In this document: positions 7,863 to 15,857 of the stretch, in pieces | How the letters are laid out: the number at the start of each line of letters is the position of its first letter | Numbering within the stretch: the first letter of the stretch is position 1 | NCBI GenBank assembly: GCA_963823675.1 | Contig: CAWGMT010000024.1 | Span: forward strand, 1-23,130 | From: CAWGMT01 sp963823675 | GTDB taxonomy: Bacteria > Planctomycetota > Planctomycetia > Isosphaerales > Isosphaeraceae | DNA: 23,130 nt | Reading direction: 5' to 3' | Translations under genes and position numbers: made by a program | The notes under the pieces: model-generated | Told to the model about the DNA's origin: nothing | The model's database searches: none | The model's input: only the letters and a program-made list of their open reading frames with translations

Positions 7863-9441
7863 CGTCGCGGTCGTCGGGTTGGGGTTCTTCGGGGATCTCT
7901 TCCCAGGGGGGCACGATCGATCCGCCATTGTCGGGTTCCTCGCGCAACAGGTCTTGATAGTCAGAGGTGGGTCGGGGAGGTGCCGGGTCGCTATCGAGAA
8001 GGCCGTCCAGGTAGGACCGATGCTCCTCCGCCAGCGCGTCCAGCGGTGTCTTGGGTTGGCTCCGCGCCGCCAGGATGCGTTGGACGGCCGCCAGGGAGAA
8101 GGCCCCATAGCGCACGGCCCGCTCCAGTGCCGAGAGCACATCATGACGCGGGTAGGCGGCACTGAGCACAAGCACGCGTTCCGCCTGGTTCTTGCCGTAT
8201 CGGCTACAACTCAGCAGGCCCTCGAGGAAGCGACTGCCGATTGGGCCGAGCTCCGCGAATCGCTCGGCCAACTGTTGAGAGCGGCGTTGTGGATCACGGG
8301 GCGGCTCACGGTCTTTGCAGTCACTCCGCTGGCCAGTCACCGTTCTCGGAAGTAACCGGTGGCGCACTGCCAAGACGAACGCTTGGTCGTGGATGATGAG
8401 CTCGTCTTCGGTCGTTCGCACCACGACCGGATGTCCGATCAGATACCACGGTGCGCCATAGAAGTTGGCGCGGTGGACCACGAAGCCGTCGGCGTTGACG
8501 GTTCGGTAGACGACCTCGGCGGTGTCGAAAGGCTGCGCCGGCAGCGGGATCAGGTGGGGCTGTTCTTGGGCGTGCCGATCCAACGGGCGTGCCTTGGTCT
8601 CACGATGGAGGCGCACATCGGCGACTTCGGCCAGCCACCAAGCGGTCGTTTCGTTCAAGTGCTCCAGGGAATGGAAATCACGGCCGCCCAACAAGCTGGA
8701 TTCCGCATATCCAAAGGGCCTTTCCACCTTTCCCTTGGTTTGGGGCCGTCGCACCCGGCAGGCGATCGGGCGAAATCCATAATGGGCCGCGAATCCCAGA
8801 AACCGCGTGTTATAGATCGGCTCGCCGCCGTCGTAGCCAGTCACCACGACTTTCATGTTGTCATAAAGACAAGTCGCCGCGACTCCGCCCAGGTGCTCGA
8901 ACGCACGGACATGCTGCCGGATGGTCGTGGCGAAGTCCTGGCTCTCGACGAAGTGCAGGTACTGCCGGCGCGAGTAGCCCAGCACATAGCTGAAGGCGTG
9001 AACCCGGCGGCGCCCTTCGCTTGTGAAGTCGATGTCGTAGGTGGAGTAATCCATCTGCGCCTGCTCTCCCGGCGCAGTCTCGAACCGCCGCACGGGCTGG
9101 ATGACGGGGCGGGGGCGCAGCTCGCGCACCCGTTGGTTCAAAAGCGAGTAGCTCCCCTGGTAACCGAGCCGGCGCAACTCCTCGTGGATTCGTTGCGTCG
9201 TGATGTCGGGGTATCGGGCCAGCAGGTCGGTGATTGCCCCCACGTGGGCGTTGACCTGACTGCCTCGCTGCGTTCTGGGCTGGGCTGGTCCCGACTTGCA
9301 ACCGGCGCCGCGGACCAGCTCGATATGGTCCAGGGCTCGCTTGACCGTGCGGCGGCTGATGTGCAGGCTCTGGGCGATCCGCCGCATCGAAGCACCGCCG
9401 CGGAAGCGGACCACGATCTCGTGAATCAGGGCGTCGTTCAT
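7840..9441 (-). CDS. istA: IS21-family IstA transposase
   Basis: An intact transposase of 533 residues. The ATG (9441) overlaps the ParB-like stop as ATGA. An N-terminal helix-turn-helix (GASMRRIAQSLHISRRTVKR) is followed by a second DNA-binding region near HEELRRLGYQGSYSLLNQRV. The rve/DDE catalytic core has Asp131 in QMDYST, Asp194 in CLYDNMK and Glu240 in GKVERPFG, all in the expected order. The C-terminal beta domain (VNADGFVVHRANFYGAPW) is present. Length and motifs fit an active IS21 transposase. It is one of the few long genes in the window without a frameshift. Confidence 0.95.
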   Translation of the reverse strand: MNDALIHEIVVRFRGGASMRRIAQSLHISRRTVKRALDHIELVRGAGCKSGPAQPRTQRGSQVNAHVGAITDLLARYPDITTQRIHEELRRLGYQGSYSLLNQRVRELRPRPVIQPVRRFETAPGEQAQMDYSTYDIDFTSEGRRRVHAFSYVLGYSRRQYLHFVESQDFATTIRQHVRAFEHLGGVAATCLYDNMKVVVTGYDGGEPIYNTRFLGFAAHYGFRPIACRVRRPQTKGKVERPFGYAESSLLGGRDFHSLEHLNETTAWWLAEVADVRLHRETKARPLDRHAQEQPHLIPLPAQPFDTAEVVYRTVNADGFVVHRANFYGAPWYLIGHPVVVRTTEDELIIHDQAFVLAVRHRLLPRTVTGQRSDCKDREPPRDPQRRSQQLAERFAELGPIGSRFLEGLLSCSRYGKNQAERVLVLSAAYPRHDVLSALERAVRYGAFSLAAVQRILAARSQPKTPLDALAEEHRSYLDGLLDSDPAPPRPTSDYQDLLREEPDNGGSIVPPWEEIPEEPQPDDRDGDSAEPA

Positions 9442-10355
9442 CGGTTTTGCATCTCCACGGCCAAGTCGCCGGCTCCCTCCGCCACGCACCTCGCGTCACG
9501 GGAAAGCCGCTGAAAAATGGGGCCCAGGACCAGACGGTCAGCCGCTGTCAGCGACGTCCAGCCATGACAATCCAGAAAGTTCTCCACCCACGCCAGGCGG
9601 TCCAAAAGCACCGCCAACTGCTTGCTGATGCGATTGCCGTGCGCACTCAACCGGGGGTCCCAGCCTTTCGGCTCCACGTCACCGACATGCCCCAGTGCCT
9701 CCCGCGGCTTGGTCAGCACGAACATCTTTTGCTCCGCCGTCACCGACTCCAACAAGAGGCGAACCACACCCCTGAGCTCCTCGCCGCTGAGCGCCTCGCG
9801 CCGCGTTACATCCACCACTTCCGATTGGTTGCCCGCGGGCAACCGGGCGATCTCCCGGGCCGCGGTCGCACTGAGCAGCCCTACTTCCAGGTCCTGACGC
9901 ACGTCGGTGCTGAGCTTCTCCAACAGCGCCAGGCGCCGGCAGACCCAGCTCTTGTGGCGGCCCAAGAGCTCGGCGACCTCGGGCTGGGACAGCCCGTCCT
10001 CACGCACCAACGCCCGCACGATCCACGCTTCTTCCAGCTCGTGCGGCCGCCGGCCGGTTTGGTTCAGACCATAAATGGCCGCCTTGGCCCGGCGGTCGTC
10101 AACGTCAATCAGCCGTACCGACAGGGTTGTCATTCCACGGACCTGCCCAGCGGCCTCCCAGCGGGTAAAGCCATCGAGCACCTGCGGTTTCTCTTCCCGC
10201 AACGTCGCCACGATCGGCGCGCACTGGCCCCAGCGGCGCAGCGATTGCGCCATCGCCTGAACCGCCTGCGGCAGCCGCAGCCGGTAGCGGCGAAACTGAT
10301 CTCCCAACTCGTCCAGCCGCACGGGACATACCTGACCGACTGTGCACGGATTCAT
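9438..10355 (-). CDS. ParB/Spo0J-like protein carried by the IS21-like transposon
   Basis: About 305 residues from ATG 10355 (MNPCTVGQVCPVRLDELGDQ), with GGAG about 8 bases upstream. The N-terminal ParB-like nuclease/CTPase fold is suggested by LPQAVQAMAQSLRRWGQ, APIVATLREEKPQVLDGFTR and WEAAGQV. The KorB/ParB helix-turn-helix follows: LSQPEVAELLGRHKSWVCRR, then LALLEKLS and LLSATAAREIARLP. A further helical domain ends the protein. There is no ParA partner nearby, and the gene is translationally coupled to istA, so it probably serves transposition (end binding, target choice or control) and not chromosome partition. That role is an inference. The fold assignment is solid. Confidence 0.85.
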   Translation of the reverse strand: MNPCTVGQVCPVRLDELGDQFRRYRLRLPQAVQAMAQSLRRWGQCAPIVATLREEKPQVLDGFTRWEAAGQVRGMTTLSVRLIDVDDRRAKAAIYGLNQTGRRPHELEEAWIVRALVREDGLSQPEVAELLGRHKSWVCRRLALLEKLSTDVRQDLEVGLLSATAAREIARLPAGNQSEVVDVTRREALSGEELRGVVRLLLESVTAEQKMFVLTKPREALGHVGDVEPKGWDPRLSAHGNRISKQLAVLLDRLAWVENFLDCHGWTSLTAADRLVLGPIFQRLSRDARCVAEGAGDLAVEMQNR

Positions 10356-10497
10356 CGCCCTGTCTCCGATGTGGGGAATCGGAGAAAGGAAACGGGGGGC
10401 GCCGAGGGGACTCGGAAGCCGTCCCGCTCCTTCCTCCTTCTGGGGGCGATTAATAACTATCCCGCCGTGCGGTCGCGGACCATACGGCTCAACCAAC

Positions 10498-11063
10498 TCA
10501 CGGCCCGCGAGAGCGGTGCTCCGCGTTGTGCCGCCGAGCTTGAGAGGCGCGCTTTCGCCACCGCCGTTCCCGTTCGATCACTCGGCGCAAAGCCTGGCGG
10601 CAAGAAGCGCTGCAAAATCGCTGGCAAGGGCTGCGACTGGAGAGCGCGAAATGGACTTCGCACCCCGGACGGTCGCAGCTAGAAAAATCGGCACCTGCTG
10701 CTGTGCGCTGGCCCTCGCGCGGCGGTACCACAGCCTCGCACGTTGTATCGGGCGTCGAGGAGAGGCTCGCCTGAGCGGCCGCTGCCCGCAGCGCTCGGCG
10801 CGACGAGACCGGTACTGCCGGCTCTGAGCTTGGCGTTTTTCCCGACCGTTGCTGGTTTGCCGATACTGTCGGCTGGCACGCCGGCGTCGCCAGCGACGAG
10901 CGGCGGCGCGGCACTCCGGGCTACAGTATCTGGCTTGGGGATGGGTGGGACGAAAGTCCTTCTCGCATCCCTTGAGTAGGCATGGTCTCTGCCGAGGCCG
11001 CGGCCGACGCCGACGTGCCCCTTGACTGGCCCCAGTCTTGCGGCAAGCTTGATGTGGGCCCAA
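10498..11063 (-). CDS. Double zinc-cluster protein, first gene of the transposon, frameshifted
   Basis: Two Cys clusters lie in two frames. The first (start about 11063, TTG) has CLLKGC ... RYCSPECRAAARRWRRRR, followed by a very basic RQYRQTSNGREKRQAQSRQY segment. The second has CDRPGC ... QRFCSASCRQALRRVIERER and ends at 10498. Both have the CxxxxC...CxxxC plan of MYM/TRASH-like treble-clef fingers. The frame change lies near 10700-10730, and joining after LWYRR gives EGQRTAAGADFSSCDRPGC. The whole protein would be about 188 residues. It is the first gene in the transposon, reading into the ParB-like gene 140 bases on. The basic linker suggests DNA or RNA binding. I know similar proteins only as hypotheticals. 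Confidence 0.65.
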
Positions 11064-11251
11064 GGAAGCTGCGAACTTCCGACGGCCAAGCCTCGGACGC
11101 GGAGCTTCTTACCTCCGCTCCGAGGCGCCTTTCTTGATCACGACCCTCTATTGGTCTTGGTCGCACCCCGCCATCCAAGTTTACGGCCATTTGCCCGCGC
11201 GTCCAAGCTACACGGACGGGTACCAGCCAACTGAAACCCACAGATTACAGC

Positions 11252-11302
11252 GTGGTACCCGGCTCACTGAAAGAGTGGTACCCTCGCTGATTGTTACTGA
11301 CA
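11252..11302 (-). repeat. Right terminal inverted repeat of the IS21-like transposon
   Basis: Read inward from 11302 it starts TGTCAGTAAC and has GGGTACCAC at 11283-11275 and 11260-11252. Offset (19) and spacing (23) are the same as at the left end. A further GGTACC lies at 11219-11224. Confidence 0.8.
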
Positions 11303-11503
11303 GGAAGCTGGCTTGGCTCGTACCACCACCCGTATTGAAGCACGAATTCTTGAAGAGTGCGTTTAAAGACTGGCTTGGCATCAAGTGTCGGCACGCTTTG
11401 CCGCAAAAAAGCCAGAAGTCTGGATTGCGGGCCGCTGGCCACGATCATCCTGCCTGAAAGAATCTGGCCATGACTTCGCCTTGGAGCCGGCCGATCGCAG
11501 CGC

Positions 11504-11887
11504 TCATCGTATCTTCTCGACGCGAACCCCGACGTTGACTTTGAGCCATTCGCTTTCCGTCGTTAGGGCAGGGACATGGAACTTCAGAGCCAAGGAAAGG
11601 CAGGCACGATCTCCAAGCGACAGGCCAGAAGGGCGTGTGACTTTACACAAAGAGGCGGACATCCGCACCTGTTCCCCGTCGAATGGGATTACGGGGATGC
11701 GCAGACGCTCGATCTGATATGACACGTCTTCGAGCGGCTTGCCGTAATGGATCATTTTGCTGATCGTCTCTTCGAGATTCACGGCAGAGATGCATGACGC
11801 TGTGAGCACGGCAGCCACCTTCTCCGCCCCCGGTTCATTCCGAATGAACGCGATCAGAGCCGAGGCATCTAGAACCGCCTCAGTCAC
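11504..11887 (-). CDS. vapC: PIN-domain toxin (VapC type)
   Basis: A ribonuclease toxin of 127 residues from GTG 11887 (MTEAVLDASALIAFIRNEPG), overlapping the antitoxin end by 8 bases. PIN acidic residues are seen: Asp in LDASALIAF, Glu in SAVNLEETISKM and Asp in LSLGDRACLSLAL. The usual last acidic site reads LTTESEWL, with Glu where Asp is common. Such toxins cut tRNA or other RNA when the antitoxin is lost. It is intact, with no frameshift. The pair lies just outside the transposon right end. Confidence 0.87.
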   Translation of the reverse strand: MTEAVLDASALIAFIRNEPGAEKVAAVLTASCISAVNLEETISKMIHYGKPLEDVSYQIERLRIPVIPFDGEQVRMSASLCKVTRPSGLSLGDRACLSLALKFHVPALTTESEWLKVNVGVRVEKIR

Positions 11888-12141
11888 GGTCCTCCCGTTT
11901 CGCTTCCTCGCGACGGTCGCGCAGAAGTTCATCCGAGACAGAGACGCCCGGCGGGGCAACATCGGCGAAGTACGCCTGAACTTCCCGGATCACCGCGTCC
12001 AGTGGACGAACGATGATGCCGGAATCCGACGGCTCGAGCACAACTGGATCGCCGGGGTGTAAGCCGTAGGCGCTGGCAAAACTCGGCCGGAATGGCAACC
12101 CTCCGACCTTCGCTCATTTTAGTGTGGATTACATTGCTCAT
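11880..12141 (-). CDS. vapB: AbrB/SpoVT-type antitoxin (VapB type), one frameshift
   Basis: Starts at 12141 with MSNVIHTKMSEGRRVAIPAE, the swapped-hairpin AbrB DNA-binding fold. The frame breaks in a run of four T (about 12076-12079 on the complement). Removing one gives EFASAYGLHPGDPVVLEPSD, then a toxin-binding tail (VQAYFADVAPPG ... ELLRDRREEAKREDRD). The repaired length is about 86 residues. It neutralises the PIN toxin encoded just after it and should repress its own promoter. Confidence 0.8.
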
Positions 12142-12178
12142 AAAAATGACACTGACGAAACGCTTCTATCAATGACTT

Positions 12179-12208
12179 AATAATGTCATGATTATTAAAC
12201 ATTGTCAA
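12179..12208 (-). promoter_or_regulatory. Promoter and operator of the minus-strand toxin-antitoxin pair
   Basis: On the minus strand, TTGACA (12208-12203) is followed after 17 bases by CATTAT (12185-12180), about 40 bases upstream of the antitoxin ATG. The inverted repeat AATAATGTCATGATTATT (12179-12196) covers the -10 box and is a likely antitoxin binding site. Confidence 0.6.
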
Positions 12209-12227
12209 GAGCGACCACGATGCCGGA

Positions 12228-12261
12228 ATAGCGATAGACAAAGGACGTTGTCTATCGCTAT
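12228..12261. repeat. Perfect 14-bp inverted repeat between divergent toxin-antitoxin units
   Basis: ATAGCGATAGACAA and its exact complement flank a 6-base loop (AGGACG). No T-tract follows on either strand, so it is not a standard terminator. It could be a protein binding site, an insulator, a small RNA hairpin or a short mobile repeat. Confidence 0.6.
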
Positions 12262-12350
12262 CCGCCACACCTGCGGTTCATGTGTAAGCACGGCGTTCTT
12301 GTGTCATCCCAGCAAGACCGCTTACCGGCGGCAGACTGTCACCATGCCGC

Positions 12351-12379
12351 TTGACACATATCCTATGCCATGGCATTAT
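12351..12379 (+). promoter_or_regulatory. Promoter and operator of the plus-strand toxin-antitoxin pair
   Basis: TTGACA (12351-12356), 17 bases, then CATTAT (12374-12379). This is the same boxes and spacing as the divergent promoter. The palindrome ATGCCATGGCAT (12365-12376) lies between the boxes and overlaps the -10. ATCAT...ATGAT follows near the start site. These are likely autoregulation sites for the antitoxin. Confidence 0.6.
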
Positions 12380-12410
12380 TGGGAGAGTATCATAATGCGA
12401 TGATGTGTGT

Positions 12411-12652
12411 ATGACTGAGGTCCGTATCAGAAACGTCGATGACTGGGTCGTCGAGTCGCTCCGCCAGCGGGCCGCTCCAAAGGCAATACCCTCGAAGCCG
12501 AGCTCAAGGATCTGTTGCGCGAGGAAGCCATGCGTCCCAAGCGTCAGCTCGCCGACGAATTGCGCACGATGCGCGGCGAGCTGCGTGACAAGTACGGGAC
12601 CTTCTCCGATTCCGCGGCCGTTATCAGGGAAATGCGGGACGAGCGCAAATGA
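12411..12652 (+). CDS. Ribbon-helix-helix antitoxin (FitA/VapB type), one frameshift
   Basis: Starts MTEVRIRNVDDWVVESLRQR, a FitA-like ribbon-helix-helix domain. The frame breaks near 12480, after RQRAA. In the next frame NTLEAELKDLLREEAMRP, KRQLADELRTMRGELRDKYG and VIREMRDERK continue to a TGA that overlaps the toxin ATG (ATGA). The repaired protein is about 80 residues and neutralises the PIN toxin that follows. ATG 12405 is an alternative start. No strong ribosome site is seen. Confidence 0.78.
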
Positions 12653-13075
12653 TCGTGCTCGACGCCAGTGTTGCCGCCAAAGCCTACCTCGAAGAGGCAG
12701 GCTCGGACGAGGCAACCGGCATGCTGACCATGCAGGAACGCCTGCTGGCGCCGGAGCTGATCCGCGTTGAGGTCTGCGCGGCGCTGTGCCGCCGCGTGCG
12801 TCGCGCCGAGCTTGATGCCCAGGAAGCCCGCGTGCGATGCGCCCATTGGCTGGCGCGCCTCGACGACGGATTGTTTTCACTGACCCCGGACGCGGAATTG
12901 CTGTCGGAGGCGGTGGCGCTTGCAACCGAAATCAAGCACGCCCTGCAGGACTGCCTCTACCTCGCCGCCGCGCAGATTCGATGTTCCGCTGATTACCGCC
13001 GACCGCGCGTTCCGCGACCGTGTAGCCACATTTGACCCGCGCGTCGCCCTTCTGCACGGCTGCGAGGGCAATTGA
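12649..13075 (+). CDS. vapC: PIN-domain toxin (VapC type), one frameshift near the end
   Basis: Starts MIVLDASVAAKAYLEE, coupled to the antitoxin by ATGA. The first PIN Asp is in VLDAS, Glu in LIRVEVCAALCR and the third acidic residue in HALQDCLYLAAA. The frame breaks near 12978. Dropping one base gives FDVPLITADRAFRDRVATFD, which supplies the final Asp, and the gene then ends LLHGCEGN. The repaired length is about 142 residues. It is distinct in sequence from the toxin at 11504. Confidence 0.85.
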
Positions 13076-13087
13076 GCGGAGGGCTCC

Positions 13088-14100
13088 ATGACCGATAATC
13101 ATATCCCCCTCCCCGTCCCGATTCGTTCCGATACCGTAATCATCCCTCCCGCCAGCGGCGTCCCCCGCATCATCGCCGCAGCGGGCAAGGCCGCGGCATT
13201 CGCCTGGGACGAATTCTTCCAGGGCGAGATCGCCAACGCCCACACCCGCAAGAATTACCTGCACGCCGTCGCGAAAGTTCCTGGCCTGGTGCGAGCATCA
13301 CGGCATACCGCTCCTCGACATCGAGCCCGGCCACATCGGCGAGTATTTCAGGAGTTCGACCTCGCCGTTCCGACCAAGAAGCTGCATCTGGCGGCGCTCA
13401 GGAAGTTCTTCGACCGGCTGGTCAACCGCCACGTCATCGTGCATCAACCCGGCCGCCACCGTCCGCGCCGAGCGCTATTCCGCAGTCGAAGGCAAGACCC
13501 CCGAGATCCAGAAACAAGCAGGCCGAAACGCTGCTCAAGTCGATCGAGACCACTTACCAGGACGAATCCGAAACCAGGCCGGACCTCGTGGGCTTGCGCG
13601 ACCGGGCCATCCTTGCCGTCCTCGTCTTCACCGCGGCCCGCGTCGGCGCCGTCGCCAAGCTCACCTTCAAGAGCCTTCGGCACGACGGAACCGAGTACGC
13701 GCTGCGTTTCTCCGAGAAAGGCGGCAAGTCGCGCGAGATCCCGGTCCGCGCCGATCTCCAGAAGATCCTTCTCGCCTACATCCAGGCCGCCGGCATCAGC
13801 GACGGCCCCCTCTTCCGCACCGCCGTCGGCAAGACCGGAATGCTCACCGAGAATCCGATGACCGCCATCGACATCTGCCGGATGATGAAGCGGCGGCTCA
13901 AGGCGGCCGGACTGCCCACCGACTTCTCGCCCCATTCTTTCCGCGTCACGACCATCACCGACCTGCTCGAGCACAATACGGCGCTCGAAGACGTGCAGCA
14001 CCTGGCCGGCCACGCCGACCCGCGCACCACCCGCCTCTACGACCGCCGCCGGCGCAAGGTCACCCGCAACATCGTCGAGCGCATCTCCATCAACATTGAG
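13088..14100 (+). CDS. Tyrosine recombinase, several frameshifts in the N-terminal half
   Basis: Starts at ATG 13088 with GGAGG 5 bases upstream, 12 bases after the toxin stop. The N-terminal core-binding domain is spread over frames: HTRKNYLHAVA, then FLAWCEHHGIPLLDIEPGHI, then EFDLAVPTKKLHLAALRKFF and NPAATVRAERYSAVEGKTPE. Breaks lie near 13278, 13350, 13442 and 13520. The catalytic domain is in one frame: Arg in AARVGAVAKL, Lys in FSEKGGKSREIP, HSFRVTTI, LAGHADPRTTRLYDRR. It ends RNIVERISINI. The frame stays open to 14430, but the tail is not recombinase-like, and one missing T near 14097 would give a stop at about 14100. It may be the integrase of another element or an integron-like recombinase. 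Confidence 0.8.
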
Positions 14101-14660
14101 CCAGGAATGACCGCCGCTCTTATCCCAGACGGTTCGCCGACAATTGTCACTTTATCATCTGGCCGATCCGCAACGACAAGCGAGGGGTTTTGCGGGACGG
14201 TGTACGAATTTGAGCAGATTCTACCGTCCCCCCGGAGCGAGGGACAAAGCCCCTTGAGTTGCTCGTTCTCCTTCCGCAACTGGACGCACTTCGCCTTCGT
14301 CACCAAAGCGACCGCAGATTGTGCCTGCGCCCGTCGGCACTCCGCCTCGGCGACGGCCAATCTCATCCGGAGGCGTGCGTTCTTCTTCTTTAGCTCCGCG
14401 GACGGGTCGGTGGCTTCGACGCGCGTGTAGTCGTAGCCGACATAGGCTCGGATCACCGCCTCGGCCGCAAGCCGCATTGCTTCCTTCCCGCCGAATTTGA
14501 GCTGCTTGGCGATGGCCAGGTCGCACCATTCGCCCAAAATCCGAACGGCTACAGCCAGTTTCTCCTCGTCCAGTGGCAATGGGAGGTCAGGGCTACAGCG
14601 CCTCGGCCGCTTCCAGTACCGCCGCGATTTCCCGGCTAGCGATTGTTGATGTTCTGGCAT
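14037..14660 (-). CDS. Hypothetical coiled-coil protein, probably frameshifted
   Basis: ATG 14660 (MPEHQQSLAG). The first part may be shifted: another frame reads REIAAVLEAAEAL at about 14590-14635. The middle is DEEKLAVAVRILGEWCDLAI, AKQLKFGGKEAMRLAAEAVI and RAYVGYDYTRVEATDPSAEL. A strongly charged coiled coil follows: KKKNARLRMRLAVAEAECRR ... AKCVQLRKENEQLKGL. The C-terminus overlaps the convergent recombinase gene, and the true stop is uncertain. I do not recognise the family. Confidence 0.45.
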   Translation of the reverse strand: MPEHQQSLAGKSRRYWKRPRRCSPDLPLPLDEEKLAVAVRILGEWCDLAIAKQLKFGGKEAMRLAAEAVIRAYVGYDYTRVEATDPSAELKKKNARLRMRLAVAEAECRRAQAQSAVALVTKAKCVQLRKENEQLKGLCPSLRGDGRICSNSYTVPQNPSLVVADRPDDKVTIVGEPSGIRAAVIPGSMLMEMRSTMLRVTLRRRRS

Positions 14661-14674
14661 CGTAGACTTCTCAG

Positions 14675-14923
14675 TTGATCGGGATGGCACCATACCCCGC
14701 GCCGCCACCGTTGCAACAGGTTTCTGCTGGCGAAGCCCACCCCCGCACCAAGGCCGGCTGCCACAGCTTTCGCGCGACGGGTATAACTTGTTACCTTGAA
14801 GGCAGAGGGACGCTCGAGAAAGCGCAGCAGATGGCGTCGCACGCCAGCCCGCGCACGACCAAGCTGTACGACAGGACCAGCGATCAGGTGACGCTCGACG
14901 AGGTCGAGAAGATAGTGATCTAA
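14675..14923 (+). pseudogene. C-terminal fragment of a second tyrosine recombinase
   Basis: From about 14750, TKAGCHSFRATGITCYLEGR, GTLEKAQQMASHASPRTTKL and YDRTSDQVTLDEVEKIVI encode the end of a tyrosine recombinase: HxxR, the second His and the Tyr. Nothing upstream in any plus frame extends it into the core domain. It differs from the recombinase at 13088, so it is the remnant of another element. Confidence 0.75.
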
Positions 14924-15025
14924 AAGTCGATAGAAAAACGCGCTGCTGCCGCCGCCCGAAGTCTTCGCTCGGCTCTGGAACCACCAAGCACTTTCATGGT
15001 ACTCGCGACGTATCAGAGAGGTCAC

Positions 15026-15685
15026 ATGACCGACGAATCCGCAGCTGCAGAAGCGGCCATTATTTCCACCAAGACGCACATGTGGTGGTTCTGGATGAAG
15101 ATTGCCGCAACCCACGTCGCCCACGCGAGGCGGGCACGCGGGGGCCAAGCCACACCAGCATCCTTCGAATCCATCGAGAGCGCGCGTCTTTCCGAGGAAT
15201 TCGAGGCCGCGTTAGTTGCGGTCGTGGCCGTTTCATTTGCTATGGAAGCCCTGCTTAAGGAACTCGAGACGAACGGCGGACATCATTCGGCAACGCCGCC
15301 AGCGAGGACAGATGGGGCAAAACATAATCGAGGTGACTGGGCGGCGCAGTGCTTCATCGAAGTGTTCAGATTCGCGCCGCCTTTTTCTATCCAATTATAC
15401 GACGATTTGCATCGCCTATTCGAACTGAGGAATAACAGCGTGCATTTCGAGTCATTCTTTCGTGTCGGCTTGCAGCCTCACCCTAGCGGTACGAGGACTG
15501 CCGCGGAGCTGGTCACTTTCACGCTCGAAGTAGCCGAGGATGCATTAAAGTTCGGACGCGAGTTGATTGCCCAGTGCGCCGGAGCAGTAAGCGCCAGTGT
15601 TGCATCTCCCGCCTCAGCTTCGATTGCACGTGAGTTGCCGGACGTGCTTGGTATGATCGACGAGGTGATTGCTGCCCGGGCTTAA
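15026..15685 (+). CDS. HEPN-like hypothetical protein
   Basis: 219 residues from ATG 15026 (MTDESAAAEAAIIS), chosen for AGAGAGG about 5 bases upstream. An earlier ATG at 14996 lacks such a site. The middle has FEAALVAVVAVSFAMEALLK, a helix that could look like a membrane segment but carries Glu and Lys. LYDDLHRLFELRNNSVHFES follows. Arg135 and His140 make an Rx4H pair, the mark of HEPN RNase domains, set at the end of a helix as in that fold. HEPN proteins often act as RNases in toxin and anti-phage systems. The match rests on this motif and helical content only. No partner antitoxin gene is seen next to it. Confidence 0.5.
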   Translation: MTDESAAAEAAIISTKTHMWWFWMKIAATHVAHARRARGGQATPASFESIESARLSEEFEAALVAVVAVSFAMEALLKELETNGGHHSATPPARTDGAKHNRGDWAAQCFIEVFRFAPPFSIQLYDDLHRLFELRNNSVHFESFFRVGLQPHPSGTRTAAELVTFTLEVAEDALKFGRELIAQCAGAVSASVASPASASIARELPDVLGMIDEVIAARA

Positions 15686-15857
15686 TTATCCCGGCTATCG
15701 CACAGGGACGGCGGAATTCCACGAGCCTTCCCCTGGCGCGCCAGAGGAGCGCTTCACGCTGGTGATCAAAGGCCCGGCGGAGGGCACATTCGATTCGGAG
15801 ATGCCAGCTATCATCGAAATGAAGGAGCGATTCGATCTGCTGGCAGTGAAGCATTGA
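15669..15857 (+). pseudogene. Possible C-terminal remnant of an unknown gene
   Basis: The frame from about 15686 to the TGA at 15857 reads YPGYRTGTAEFHEPSPGAPE, ERFTLVIKGPAEGTFDSEMP, AIIEMKERFDLLAVKH, with coding-like codon choice. The only start is a TTG inside the preceding gene. It may be the end of a gene whose front is lost. I recognise no family. Confidence 0.25.

Larger units (their letters stand above)
6884..11302 (-). mobile_element. Complete IS21-like transposon with two accessory genes (4419 bp)
   Basis: Both ends begin TGTC. In each, GGGTACCAC starts exactly 19 bases in and occurs again 23 bases further on, in inverted orientation between the two ends. This double-repeat layout is typical of IS21-family termini. 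Inside, all on the minus strand, are a double zinc-cluster gene, a ParB-like gene, istA and istB. The last three overlap at their joins. No target duplication was seen: the flanks are CGTGCGGG on the left and GGAAGCTG on the right. The insertion is therefore old, rearranged, or affected by sequence error. Confidence 0.85.

Noticed and set aside
8359..9513. Long plus-strand open frame opposite istA
   Set aside because: It is antisense to an intact IS21 transposase with all catalytic residues and has no recognisable domain. GC-rich DNA often leaves such shadows.
9447..10682. Long plus-strand open frame opposite the ParB-like gene
   Set aside because: The minus strand encodes a clear ParB-like protein, and the plus frame is rich in Arg, Pro and Gln without a motif.
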